Counted from the first letter of the stretch, positions 46,017 through 54,817 are shown. The stretch: 64,000 bases of DNA from Bacillota bacterium (GCA_023398105.1 JAEWST010000162.1:13295-77294), one strand, 5' to 3'. Translations and numbers: made by a program. The notes: generated by a model from the letters alone, not told the origin.

Positions 46017-48311
46017 CTAATAACCTCGTCTTGTCCTGTCCACTTTGATTCTATGCTCTATTTCCCTGTATACTCTTTCAACCAGTCCATTGATATTTAC
46101 ATTTGAATACTGTACAGATTGTAATGTTTGCTTTTCAATATTAACCACCTGTGTTTTCAAGGCTTGTATTTCTGACATGTAGCTTGTACTCCTATGTGCC
46201 TTTCTGCTACTACCGAATTCCATAGTTGCCAAATTATTCATAGCCTCTTGCCAAATAAAGCCCTTTTCCTCTGTTTCAAGCTTGTTCCTCAAAAGGTCAT
46301 AGGCTCTTACTGTCAAATTTCTATTTCCTATATAATACTGATGTATACTCTTGCTTAAAAGCCCCATAGCAGTCTCTCTTGAATGCTTTTGCATATAGAG
46401 TGTTGGCAAAAGACCTGCAAATGTAAGCATATTATAGATATCAGGGTAGGTCTTTCTTAAATTATTAATACTATGTGGAGTTATCCTCCCTCTTTCCTGT
46501 TGGCTAAAGTGTTTATTGTAGGTTTGCTTATTATGTATGAGGGTTTCTTGTGATGTCCAATTTCCCTTTGTACCCTCTTCGTCTTCACCTTCATCTTCAT
46601 CTTCAAGGAAGGGTGAAAGTCCATAAGCACCTTTATAAATATGGTTTGTAAAAAAGTAATTAGTTTTACTTTCCAATTCTTTTCTAAAGCCCTGTATAAT
46701 ATTGTAGGTCATATTATGCCAGAATTCTTTTGCTTCACTATCCATTTCTCTTTTTTGCTTTCGTTTTGTTCTGTGTACTCCCAAAAAACCCAAAGGATAA
46801 GCTGAACGTAAAACCTCAGGAAGCTCATGTCTTAATCTTGAAGCAATTTTGTCATGGATTATTGATGAAAATCCCTTTATTGCTTCTCCTTTGATATAAG
46901 CCTTTTTAAATCCCGATCCAATATATGACGATAACCCCGGAAAATAAATGCGATAGTAATTTCTGAAGCTATATGGATTCATATTAATTATACTTTCATA
47001 ATTATCTGCATAGTTGCCTATATTAGAATATAACCTATCAGCTCCATAAGCATTTACTATTGTACCGATATTATCCTTAATATACTTTAAATAGAGGCTA
47101 TTGATACCTTTTGTATCTCCGTTTACAGTCAGAATTCGTAAGGCACTACCTAAATCAGACTCTCCCATAAAAGTATTAAATTTTAAAGATAATACATTTT
47201 TTAATATTCTATGAACAGTCCCTAAACTATGCTCTGTTTTAACAGTATTTAAATTTAAGAACAATTCATTTTTTAATACTTCTTGAAAAGCATTTATTTG
47301 GTTTAAACTTTTATAAGTTAAGCCATTTATAGCTTTTCTGTCTCCATTTATATAAAATTGAATAAGATGGCTTAAAACACTTTTTAAACCACGCTCTGTT
47401 TTAATTGTATTTATATTTAATAATAATTCATTTTTTAATACTTCCTGAAAAGCATTTATTGGGTTTAAACTTTTATAATTTAAGCCATTTATAGCTTTTC
47501 TGTCTCCATTTATATAAAATTGGATAAGATGGCTTAAAACGCTCCCCAAACCAAGCTTTCCTGTAATAGTATTTAAATTTAAGAATAATTCATTTTTTAA
47601 TATTTCCTGAAAAGCATTTATTTGGTTTAAACTCTTATAAGTTAAGCCATTTATAGCTTTTCTGTCTCCATTTATATAAAATTGGATAAGATGGCTTAAA
47701 ACGCTCTCCAAACCAAGCTTTCCTGTAATAGCATTAATCCTTAAAGACGATGCATTATTTAAATCTCCAGAAACAGCATTATAGGGTTTAATGCTTTTAA
47801 AATTAAAGCCATTTATAGCTTTTTGTATATTTGTAGTGTTGTCATAAACATAGGAGAAGCGAGGTCTATTTTTTAATATTTCTCTAATATATTCCTTTCC
47901 AAAAAGCATACTGTTAGGAATAGAAGACTTTAAAAGCCCATTGTTTATGTATTTTAAGCTTTGATGCCCAGCAGAAGAGTGTAATGTTCTGACTGTGCTT
48001 TCAAGCTGCTTTTTAAAATTAATCAACGCCTGCTGACCTAAAATACTTAAGCTGCTTTTACTGCTTTCTTCCTGTAACTGAAGCTGCATCCTTACATTAA
48101 TTAATAACTGCCCAATATCGGTTCTATTATAATCCGCATATGTACTATCAATCTTATAAAACAGATCAAACCAAGCAGCAAAGTCATTTCTTACAACACC
48201 GTACTTGGCAAATATTTCCTGCGCGAACCCATCATTATGTTTGGTTAACAGAACCTTCTTCGATGCCAATATTTGTTTTGGTATAAACAGTTTCTTTTTT
48301 TGCAGCATCAT
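46017..48311 (-). CDS. repeat-containing CIS protein, candidate tape measure
   Basis: A 764-aa protein of unknown family. Residues about 200-370 contain three nearly perfect 54-residue repeats (SVLSHLIQFYINGDRKAING and YKSLNxINAFQEVLKNEL), repeated at exactly 162 bp at the DNA level, with decayed units on both sides. The rest is predicted helical. An acidic stretch (EDEDEGEDEEGTKG) lies near 585. No other long helical protein that could set sheath length is visible, so a ruler function is a reasonable inference. A secreted or structural adaptor is the alternative. It overlaps the upstream tube-type gene by four bases. Confidence 0.55.
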   Translation of the reverse strand: MMLQKKKLFIPKQILASKKVLLTKHNDGFAQEIFAKYGVVRNDFAAWFDLFYKIDSTYADYNRTDIGQLLINVRMQLQLQEESSKSSLSILGQQALINFKKQLESTVRTLHSSAGHQSLKYINNGLLKSSIPNSMLFGKEYIREILKNRPRFSYVYDNTTNIQKAINGFNFKSIKPYNAVSGDLNNASSLRINAITGKLGLESVLSHLIQFYINGDRKAINGLTYKSLNQINAFQEILKNELFLNLNTITGKLGLGSVLSHLIQFYINGDRKAINGLNYKSLNPINAFQEVLKNELLLNINTIKTERGLKSVLSHLIQFYINGDRKAINGLTYKSLNQINAFQEVLKNELFLNLNTVKTEHSLGTVHRILKNVLSLKFNTFMGESDLGSALRILTVNGDTKGINSLYLKYIKDNIGTIVNAYGADRLYSNIGNYADNYESIINMNPYSFRNYYRIYFPGLSSYIGSGFKKAYIKGEAIKGFSSIIHDKIASRLRHELPEVLRSAYPLGFLGVHRTKRKQKREMDSEAKEFWHNMTYNIIQGFRKELESKTNYFFTNHIYKGAYGLSPFLEDEDEGEDEEGTKGNWTSQETLIHNKQTYNKHFSQQERGRITPHSINNLRKTYPDIYNMLTFAGLLPTLYMQKHSRETAMGLLSKSIHQYYIGNRNLTVRAYDLLRNKLETEEKGFIWQEAMNNLATMEFGSSRKAHRSTSYMSEIQALKTQVVNIEKQTLQSVQYSNVNINGLVERVYREIEHRIKVDRTRRGY

Positions 48312-48730
48312 TTCATTCCTTTATGTACAAATTCAATAGACTCCACAGCCACCATATTACTATCCGCCTTTAGTTCTGGCCCAGACCACTTGACAGGATA
48401 GGCATCCATAAAGTCCCATCTTGATATGTCCTTTCCTAAGCTGTTACACAGTACAACTGAAATCTTTTGTTTTAAAATTTTGCCAGACAGAACACTTTTG
48501 TACCAATTGAGCAATTCACCTGATTCTACAATTCCCTTTTTTAGTGTCAATCTTGGATGCTTTATGAATTTGGGAAAATGGTGGGTATAATTTGTTCCGC
48601 CTTCCCTGTATTCCTCAAGCTCTATCTCTGCTTCAATACCTGATACCTCAGAGAAGCCGCCATAAAGTTCAATATCATTAATCTCCACCTTGAATTTAAA
48701 AGAACCAACTGGATAGCCTTTCTCAATCAT
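48308..48730 (-). CDS. phage tail tube-like protein 2 (gp19 family)
   Basis: A 140-aa protein of the T4 gp19-like tube family: GSFKFKVEINDIELYGGFSEVSGIEAEIELEEYREGGTNY, then LTLKKGIVESGELLNWYKSV and MDAYPVKWSGPELKADSN. It is probably the Afp5-type tube initiator that joins the tube to the hub. AGAGGAG precedes the ATG. It is separated from the preceding CIS gene by a 314-base gap that holds a folded element. Confidence 0.85.
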   Translation of the reverse strand: MIEKGYPVGSFKFKVEINDIELYGGFSEVSGIEAEIELEEYREGGTNYTHHFPKFIKHPRLTLKKGIVESGELLNWYKSVLSGKILKQKISVVLCNSLGKDISRWDFMDAYPVKWSGPELKADSNMVAVESIEFVHKGMK

Positions 48731-48854
48731 GGATCATTCTCCTCTTAAATACCTACAATAGATTTGAAGCTGGACTATTGCAAAACAACAATTTCTGTAT
48801 ACAGATGACTTATTGCAAGAAATAGTACGTGAGTATAGTATATATCTAATTTCG

Positions 48855-49018
48855 AAGCTCGATTAGAAATTGATGCTAAAAATAGTAGGTGAAGAACAAA
48901 TTATGTAGCCGACACAGCTACAGGAAGTAGCTGTGAGTATAACATCGAGACAGGATGTCGAATGTTATAGGTCGGCGGAAGTGCTTGTTCTGAACCGCAA
49001 ATATTTCAGCATCAATTT
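48855..49018. ncRNA. candidate structured RNA or folded element inside the CIS operon
   Basis: Nested pairings are visible. AAATTGATGCT (from about 48867) pairs with AGCATCAATTT near 49008-49018. GAACAA near 48893 pairs with TTGTTC near 48985. GCCGAC (48908-48913) pairs with GTCGGC (48971-48976). Two hairpins lie inside: CACAGCTAC/GTAGCTGTG (48913-48935) and TATAACAT/ATGTTATA (48938-48969). This gives a multi-branched fold with a three-way junction. The element lies in the gap between the DUF6760 gene and the second tube gene. The strand and the class are undecided. Confidence 0.4.
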
Positions 49019-49044
49019 CGGGAGCAATCCATAGATAATTTCAT

Positions 49045-49221
49045 TTATTCAAACACGTTTTCTTTATCCTCACTAAGCTTCCGATTAATCTTTGAAATCT
49101 CCTCACACCATTTCTTCCTTTCGGCATGTTCCATTGCCATAATAGCATCATGCTCCCAGTGGAAATGATACGCTATAAAGGCTACCTCCTCATAAATACG
49201 AGCGATCGGGTAGCCCTTTAT
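49045..49221 (-). CDS. DUF6760 family CIS protein with a non-standard ATA start
   Basis: A 58-residue frame reading (M)KGYPIARIYEEVAFIAYHFH and then WEHDAIMAMEHAERRK-type sequence, matching the small DUF6760 proteins found after the gp26-like gene in contractile injection clusters. No ATG, GTG or TTG is available at the start; the codon at the expected place is ATA, overlapping the upstream stop as ATAA. A single change from ATGA (stop TGA/start ATG) would give exactly this. A ribosome site (GGGGGAG) is present upstream. The protein may be made weakly by reinitiation or be lost. Confidence 0.65.
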   Translation of the reverse strand: MKGYPIARIYEEVAFIAYHFHWEHDAIMAMEHAERKKWCEEISKINRKLSEDKENVFE

Positions 49222-49586
49222 AGCTCCCCCAACTGTTCGCTAAGCCATTCAAACTCATTTCCGCATTTAGGACAGGAAACTTTTTGCCCTGCACTTCCCG
49301 TTTCATTTATTCTGCGGTAAAAATCCTGAAGATATGCCATGTCAGCAGAAAACAAATCCTCTACAACCTTAGTATTAATCACTTGAAGATTTCCAAGTTT
49401 CACAATAACCCTTGAAAGCAATATGATTGTTAAGTATGCTGGATTCTGCTGGACTCTTGGATCTTTAAGAGGCAATATCTCATCAGCAGCGGTAGCTAAT
49501 CTCATTACTCCGTTTCTGCATAAATTTCCATCTATATCCACATACCCCTTGGGCAATAAAAACTCAAACTCTGTCTGAAAAGCCAT
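49218..49586 (-). CDS. T4 gp26-like baseplate hub assembly chaperone
   Basis: A 122-aa protein with the pattern EFEFLLPKGYVDIDGNLCRNGVMRLATAADEI, then the motif LSRVIVKLGNL and DLFSADMAYLQDFYRRIN. The end carries a CPKCG zinc-ribbon half-site. This type of protein follows the tube gene in AFP/PVC-like clusters. GGAGG precedes the ATG by eight bases. It is coupled to the downstream DUF6760 frame. Confidence 0.75.
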   Translation of the reverse strand: MAFQTEFEFLLPKGYVDIDGNLCRNGVMRLATAADEILPLKDPRVQQNPAYLTIILLSRVIVKLGNLQVINTKVVEDLFSADMAYLQDFYRRINETGSAGQKVSCPKCGNEFEWLSEQLGEL

Positions 49587-49604
49587 ATTTAACCTCCAAG
49601 ATTA

Positions 49605-50042
49605 CTATTTTGTTCTAGACATTCCTTCATGTGCAATTTCTAGTGTCTCTATCAATACTTCATTACCAGTTCCCTTAAAGTCTGATACGTTATATTTCAT
49701 CGGCCAAGCTTGAACAACCTGCCATGTAGCCGAATCATTTCCCTCTTCATCAATTGATATAATTGTAACTGATTTACGTTCCACTTTGCCTTCTGAAACA
49801 CTTTTAATCCAGTTGTATATATCCATTGAATCAGTAATACCTCTTTTCAAGGTTATATTGCTATGCTTTCTTAATCCAGGCAATTTGCGTGGAGTTATTG
49901 CCTCATTACCATCACGATATTCAATAACATCCATTGAAAGATCATATCCTGATACATCTGAAAATGCTGCAACTTGAATACCTTCTATTTCAACCCTATA
50001 ACGAAAATTTCTGTATGGGTCCAATCGGGCATTGGTAGCCAT
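49605..50042 (-). CDS. phage tail tube-like protein 1 (gp19 family)
   Basis: A 145-aa tube protein: RFRVEIEGIQVAAFSDVSG-like start, MDVIEYRDGNEAITPRKLPG, ITLKRGITDSMDIYNWIKSV, and the end ETLEIAHEGMSR. It is the main inner-tube subunit by its position next to the sheath gene. AAAGGAGAG precedes the ATG. It is a paralogue of the gene at 48308-48730. Confidence 0.88.
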   Translation of the reverse strand: MATNARLDPYRNFRYRVEIEGIQVAAFSDVSGYDLSMDVIEYRDGNEAITPRKLPGLRKHSNITLKRGITDSMDIYNWIKSVSEGKVERKSVTIISIDEEGNDSATWQVVQAWPMKYNVSDFKGTGNEVLIETLEIAHEGMSRTK

Positions 50043-50078
50043 GGTTCTTCTCTCCTTTCGTATTCTTAATCTCTATCT

Positions 50079-52364
50079 CTATTGTTGTTCTCCTGTTTTC
50101 TGAGAAATCCTAAATATTACGAATTCTGCTGGTTTTACTGGTGCAATTCCAATTACACAAATCATTCTGCCATTGTCTATGTCATCCTGAGACATTGTAG
50201 AGCGATCCACCTTAACAAAAAAGGCTTCTGCTGGGCTTGTTCCCATAAGTGCACCATTTCTCCATACCGTAGTAAGGAAATTTTCTATTGTACGTTGTAC
50301 CCTTGACCACAGCTTGTCATCATTAGGTTCAAAAACTACCCATTTTGTACCTTTTTTGATTGACTCCTCAATGAATATAAATAGCCTTCTTACATTTATG
50401 TATTTCCACAGGGAATTGGAGGTACAGGTTCTTGCTCCCCAAACTCTTATTCCTTCACCAGTAAAATATCGTATTAGGTTTATTCCCTTTGGATTCAAAA
50501 TATCCTGTTCACCCGTGTTGTATTGATATTCCAAGCCTGTGCAAGCTCTTACGACCTCATTAGCAGGAGCTTTATGTACACCTCTTGAAGTATCCGAACG
50601 TGCATAAATACCCATCACAGAGCCTGATGGCGGTATATAAGTATTTATCTTTTCGTAAGCATCAAAAACCTGAAGCCATGGGTGGTACATTGCAGCATAG
50701 TGGCTATCCACAATATTTCGGAAGGACTCAACATCTGCAACAGTTTTTTTGTCACCAGGAATGTCAAGAACAGCAAATCTGCTACCGAGGTTCTCACAAT
50801 GAGCAACAAGTGCCAGCTGTGCAGCAGGATCAACTATTCCTGGCATTGCTATTATACTGACATCTTCATTATCAATAAATGCTTTTATTCCAGTACGCTT
50901 TCCTGGTCCCCCATCTTGACCTATAAAGTCAGCTGCTGTTGTTTTACTGAGATTACCATCGCTTCCGTTCATAAGTGGAATAGTATGCTCGCTATATCTT
51001 AATTCTTTTGTATATTTTAATTCTTCATTGTAAAGTTCATTATCATTTTCACCTAGCACAATGATGGTCTTGCCTTCATCATCGGCAATTATTTCTAGTT
51101 TCTTTCCGTCTTTTACTTTTTTCAATACATCTTCAGTTACGACTTCGGTGATTGTTTTAACCTTTCTAATTACTATTTCCTCATCGGTTAAAGCCGTTTC
51201 ACCCTCTTTAAGTTCAGTTTCTATTCCATCTTTTACTATTATAAATTCTACTTTCTCCGTCGATTTCAATGTTGAGAAATCACCGCTATACAGTTCCTTG
51301 TCAGCATCCCCAAGTACTTTTATCTTCTTGTCGGCTGTTATTTCAACTTTTAAGCCTTCTTTTACTCTTTTAAGTTCTGTATTCTCAACACTTTCTTTTA
51401 TTAACTGGATAGCTTTTATCCTCTTTACTACTATTTCCTCTCCAGTCAGCTCTGTTACGCCACTTTCAACCTCGGTTTCAATACCATCCTTGACTTTAAT
51501 AACTGCTATTCTTTCAGTGGGCATAATTTCTCTATTTGTTATGACCTGATATGGGTGCAACGGTATACTATCGCCGATACTATTTCTCTCAATTACTATT
51601 AATGACGACTTTGAAACAGCCTTTTCTATATAGTTTGATGCTGAAGGATTTAGAGATACATTTTCATATTGCTCGGCAACCTCCTGATAACTAACTTTAA
51701 GATTAATTTCACATGTATATAGAATTTTTACAGGAGGCAGGGTTTTTTCTATCATATCGCCCGCATTTTCTAATAGCTTTTCTGAAAGTGTTATCAAATT
51801 ATCCTGTACGTCCTTAACTATTGCATACTGCTTAGGAATTTTGTTTACACCGTCAAAGAAAGCTACAACATCTCCAACATTAAAGCCCCCGCTACTCTTA
51901 ACTTTAAACTGCAATGCAGTATCAGCGTCCCCAATAACTTCTTCTATAGTTGTCTTTGCCTTACTCGAAGGTGTAACAGTAATCCTTATTTTATTTCCCC
52001 AAACACCTGGATTCTTTGCATAAATACGTAAAGTACTCTGTTCATCATCATCTTTAAAATTCTTGGATTGTTTTGCTTCTGGAGGTACTACCCTCATTAT
52101 AAAGCAGCGTCCTCCTCCATTATTGAAAAAATGCTCCACGGCATAGGATAAAAACCGATTATTACCAAATAGGTTTTTGGGCAAATATCCTCCAAACTTC
52201 CTCTGAAAATCACCAAAGCTGGTCACAAGCTCAGGCAAACCTTCAATAACACCTTTTTCTGCGTATCCTAGGAACCCGGCAGTACTAGTGCTAACACCCT
52301 CCATAGGCCTTGGACCGCTTTCAAACTCCTCAACATAAACACCTGGAGATAAATACTCTGGCAT
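50079..52364 (-). CDS. tail sheath protein with a duplicated insert
   Basis: A 761-aa sheath protein, longer than most CIS sheaths. The N-terminus (YLSPGVYVEEFESGPRPMEGVSTSTAGFLG, interrupted) and the C-terminal handshake domain (VRRLFIFIEESIKKGTKWVVFEPND, then WRNGALMGTSPAEAFFVKVD) are standard. Residues about 284-452 are two copies of a ~86-residue module (VKDGIETE, LT-x-EEIV, VLGxxDxELY) inserted into the outer domain. No clear ribosome site precedes the ATG; a strong site further upstream serves a five-codon frame (MVSEI). The insert probably decorates the outside of the particle. Confidence 0.88.
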   Translation of the reverse strand: MPEYLSPGVYVEEFESGPRPMEGVSTSTAGFLGYAEKGVIEGLPELVTSFGDFQRKFGGYLPKNLFGNNRFLSYAVEHFFNNGGGRCFIMRVVPPEAKQSKNFKDDDEQSTLRIYAKNPGVWGNKIRITVTPSSKAKTTIEEVIGDADTALQFKVKSSGGFNVGDVVAFFDGVNKIPKQYAIVKDVQDNLITLSEKLLENAGDMIEKTLPPVKILYTCEINLKVSYQEVAEQYENVSLNPSASNYIEKAVSKSSLIVIERNSIGDSIPLHPYQVITNREIMPTERIAVIKVKDGIETEVESGVTELTGEEIVVKRIKAIQLIKESVENTELKRVKEGLKVEITADKKIKVLGDADKELYSGDFSTLKSTEKVEFIIVKDGIETELKEGETALTDEEIVIRKVKTITEVVTEDVLKKVKDGKKLEIIADDEGKTIIVLGENDNELYNEELKYTKELRYSEHTIPLMNGSDGNLSKTTAADFIGQDGGPGKRTGIKAFIDNEDVSIIAMPGIVDPAAQLALVAHCENLGSRFAVLDIPGDKKTVADVESFRNIVDSHYAAMYHPWLQVFDAYEKINTYIPPSGSVMGIYARSDTSRGVHKAPANEVVRACTGLEYQYNTGEQDILNPKGINLIRYFTGEGIRVWGARTCTSNSLWKYINVRRLFIFIEESIKKGTKWVVFEPNDDKLWSRVQRTIENFLTTVWRNGALMGTSPAEAFFVKVDRSTMSQDDIDNGRMICVIGIAPVKPAEFVIFRISQKTGEQQ

Positions 52365-52466
52365 AAGTTTTTATGGTTACGAAAATCATATCTCCGAAAC
52401 CATTCCCTCCTTTCAATTAATAATTGCTTACTTGATGTTAAATCTTATTAATGCCTTTATTAATAA

Positions 52467-53252
52467 CTAAACAACTATTTGTACCTTTCCAAGTAAGATA
52501 GGCTTTCCTTCTTCCATAAGAATCCGCCTTTCCGTTTCCTCATTTTCTATCTTGAGTCTTACTTCACAGCTTTTCTCCCTAAAGTTTCTAAAATATATAA
52601 CACTTTCCCCTCTTGAATCTGTTCTTGTATATATCAATGGCATAAGAAGTCCACCTTTTAACTGCTCATCAGCAAGGGGCTTGGTAAGCTTGAATTTTCC
52701 ATTTTTAATTCTACCTGCTATTGTACAAGTTTCAGCAGAAATCCCCTCTTTTTTCTTTATCTCAAAGATATCCCCTCTACCAATACCACCAGATATGTTA
52801 ACAAGGTTAAATATATCATTTTCACCTTCTGTGCTCATAATTCTTGCTGCCGCCGAACCTTCAGAAACAATTGCAGCTTCAATGTTTGCTCCTTCTACTG
52901 CTTTTTCTTGAGAATCAATCAAGGAAAGCCTTATAATATTTGATTTTTCTGGAAACGGATATGCTGGTGAAGGTTTAAGCGTAAAGAATATAGCTTTATT
53001 AGAGGGCAACTCCTCCATATTGACAGGAAATTTTTCCATAAGATAATTATCTGACTTAATTATTACGTTATATATTTTATTATTTAACCCCGTAAAAACA
53101 TAGCAATCGGGTTTCACAATAGGTAAAGCAGAAGTACCCTCTAAGATAACTTTAATATTTGAATTGGTAATATATTGTGCTGTAAATTCATCTTTTAAGT
53201 ATATCGCCATTGATACTCTGTCGCCAAACTGTATAGATATGTTGTAGTCCAT
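52467..53252 (-). CDS. uncharacterised CIS protein, beta-rich
   Basis: A 261-aa protein between the DUF4255 and sheath genes. The N-terminal half (FGDRVSMAIYLKDEFTAQYITNSNIKVILEG) and the segment IRLSLIDSQEKAVEGANIEAAI look like carboxypeptidase-regulatory or Ig-like strand folds. The C-terminus is RGESVIYFRNFREKSCEVRL. I cannot assign a family. AAAGGTGA precedes the ATG at 53252, which I prefer over the upstream ATG at 53297. The position suggests a cap or sheath-associated part. Confidence 0.5.
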   Translation of the reverse strand: MDYNISIQFGDRVSMAIYLKDEFTAQYITNSNIKVILEGTSALPIVKPDCYVFTGLNNKIYNVIIKSDNYLMEKFPVNMEELPSNKAIFFTLKPSPAYPFPEKSNIIRLSLIDSQEKAVEGANIEAAIVSEGSAAARIMSTEGENDIFNLVNISGGIGRGDIFEIKKKEGISAETCTIAGRIKNGKFKLTKPLADEQLKGGLLMPLIYTRTDSRGESVIYFRNFREKSCEVRLKIENEETERRILMEEGKPILLGKVQIVV

Positions 53253-53293
53253 TGTCTTCACCTTTGCACATACCAATTTATATAAAACAAAAA

Positions 53294-53818
53294 TCATGTA
53301 ACTCTCTTAACTTCAGTAAAATCAGACATTTCATTTATATCAATAAGAACTGGCTCAACAATATAGCTAAGAGAGGTTTTAAATGCAACATTCGGAAAAG
53401 TCCATATTTTTGATTGTTCTTCAGTGGTCATGTTGTTAAGTATAATTTTAAGTTCCTCGTTCCGTTCTGCCAATGTTCCGCATAGATAAGATCCTTTTAG
53501 AACCTGATTCATGGCAATTACCTTCATTGCTGCACCCAAAATGCATAACTCATCATACGCACGTGAAGATATTTCGACAGTAGAATACGCTGTCAACAAA
53601 AAGTATATACTGAGTGAAAGGTTTTCTCCCGAAGGACTTCTCCATGCTCCATTTTCCTTAATTGAAAAAGGATAAATAGTTAAACGTAAATCTCCTTTTT
53701 CAGCAGGAGAGCATAGTCCTATCATTTCAGGCTTCAAAATTGGATTTGGAGTCAGCTTGTCTCTTAGCAACTTAACAAAAGAGTTACCAGCATCTGATAT
53801 AGCAGTAAAGCTACCCAT
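53294..53818 (-). CDS. DUF4255 protein (Pvc16/Afp16-like cap)
   Basis: A 174-aa protein of the DUF4255 type: SDAGNSFVKLLRDKL at the start, LRLTIYPFSIKENGAWR, LSIYFLLTAYST, and DELCILGAAMKVI. In AFP/PVC clusters these proteins terminate tube and sheath growth. It is the first gene of the leftward structural operon, with AGGAGG before the ATG and a good promoter about 170 bases upstream. Confidence 0.8.
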   Translation of the reverse strand: MGSFTAISDAGNSFVKLLRDKLTPNPILKPEMIGLCSPAEKGDLRLTIYPFSIKENGAWRSPSGENLSLSIYFLLTAYSTVEISSRAYDELCILGAAMKVIAMNQVLKGSYLCGTLAERNEELKIILNNMTTEEQSKIWTFPNVAFKTSLSYIVEPVLIDINEMSDFTEVKRVT

Positions 53819-53989
53819 TTATTCCTCCTATAGCAATCACGGTAGTATATAATTATTTTATACATTTTTGTTGTTTTTTAGAATCATTAAAACTACTTTG
53901 TGAATAATATGTAACATTATTAAGTCCAAGTAATTATGGATATTAAGACTATCTTATCTATTTATATACATAATTAGTACTTGTAGTTT

Positions 53990-54018
53990 ATAATATACTA
54001 TTTTTTTTTTCAAGTCAA
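53990..54018 (-). promoter_or_regulatory. sigma-A promoter of the CIS structural operon
   Basis: On the minus strand TTGACT (54018-54013) and TATTAT (53995-53990) are separated by exactly 17 bases that include a run of A. The transcript would start near 53983, giving a leader of about 165 bases before the DUF4255 gene. No operator or hairpin is obvious in the leader. Confidence 0.6.
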
Positions 54019-54067
54019 CAAGCTATCGGCTGAAGTCGACAGTTTTAGTTTTGATTGTAGTATTCTC

Positions 54068-54196
54068 TTAGTTATTTTTTTTATCTACTTTGCTATTTCT
54101 CGCTTTAAAACGATGACATTTTTGAACCTCAGTAGCTTCACCATCATGCCATACAGTATATGTATACTTTTTTGTAGTTATTAACTGAACTTTCCC
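54068..54196 (-). pseudogene. short coding remnant downstream of the last payload gene
   Basis: A leftward frame of about 43 codons without a start codon ends at a TAA at 54068-54070. It reads ...TTKKYTYTVWHDGEATEVQ, then KCHRFKARNSKV. The composition looks coding. It could be the tail of a lost fourth payload gene. The rest of 53819-54067 holds only the promoter. Confidence 0.3.
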
Positions 54197-54208
54197 ACAT
54201 TATAAATT

Positions 54209-54817
54209 TTATTTATTTAGTTTTCTTCTTTTGATTGGTCTTCTACTATAATCCTTCGCTTTTCTTTTACCATGTAATGCATGATACTTAACAATTCCCG
54301 TTGATTTACCAACCTTTTTCCTATTCCCCTTAGATGTATTACAGGTTCCACATAAAACCCTACCATTACCGATTAATGCTCGTCCTCCAGTTGAAGCCGC
54401 TTTTATATGGTCTACTTGAAATCCCCCATCACCTATTTTCTTCCCTTTAAAAGTGGCATAATGTAATAATTTGTGCATAAAGCCACAGTGTTCACATCTA
54501 TAATAACCACCATTTCTTTTTTTATTTCTAGCAAGAATATTTTGTTTTTGCAGATTAGTAAAATTATCTCTTGCAAGCTGTACTACATAACCTTGATTTT
54601 TAACAAACCCATTGCATACATTCTCAGGGCTTTTTGTTAAAAATTGAGCAACCCCTTCTCTCTCTTGCAGTTTAGTTTGCATAACTAAACCAGACAGGTT
54701 ATTTATAAACTGGAAACCTTGCATCCCTCTGCCTTTTTTTTGAGCAACTGAATTAGTTATCACTTTACCTTTATTCCCTATTTCTTTATCTTTCTTTTTC
54801 TCTATCTGTGCGTACAT
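54209..54817 (-). CDS. CIS payload candidate 3: HNH endonuclease with shared leader
   Basis: A 202-aa protein. Residues 1-50 are the shared leader (MYAQIEKKKDKEIGNKGKVI and VAQKK...NNLSGLVMQTKLQ). The C-terminal part is an HNH nuclease: CEHC (108-111), the catalytic VDHI (135-138), and CGTCNTSKGN (156-165), so zinc and DNA binding are expected. The tail is strongly basic. A nuclease loaded into a contractile particle would be a toxic cargo; no immunity gene is seen. A strong GGGAGGAG site lies in the conserved spacer upstream. Confidence 0.75.
   Translation of the reverse strand: MYAQIEKKKDKEIGNKGKVITNSVAQKKGRGMQGFQFINNLSGLVMQTKLQEREGVAQFLTKSPENVCNGFVKNQGYVVQLARDNFTNLQKQNILARNKKRNGGYYRCEHCGFMHKLLHYATFKGKKIGDGGFQVDHIKAASTGGRALIGNGRVLCGTCNTSKGNRKKVGKSTGIVKYHALHGKRKAKDYSRRPIKRRKLNK

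Noticed and set aside
47285..47770. 162-bp tandem DNA repeats as an independent repeat locus
   Set aside because: They stay in frame within one long protein and are explained as protein repeats.
51061..51549. 162-codon rightward frame rich in Ser/Thr across the sheath gene
   Set aside because: It is the complement of the Lys/Glu-rich sheath insert; no ribosome site, and the sheath frame is clearly real.
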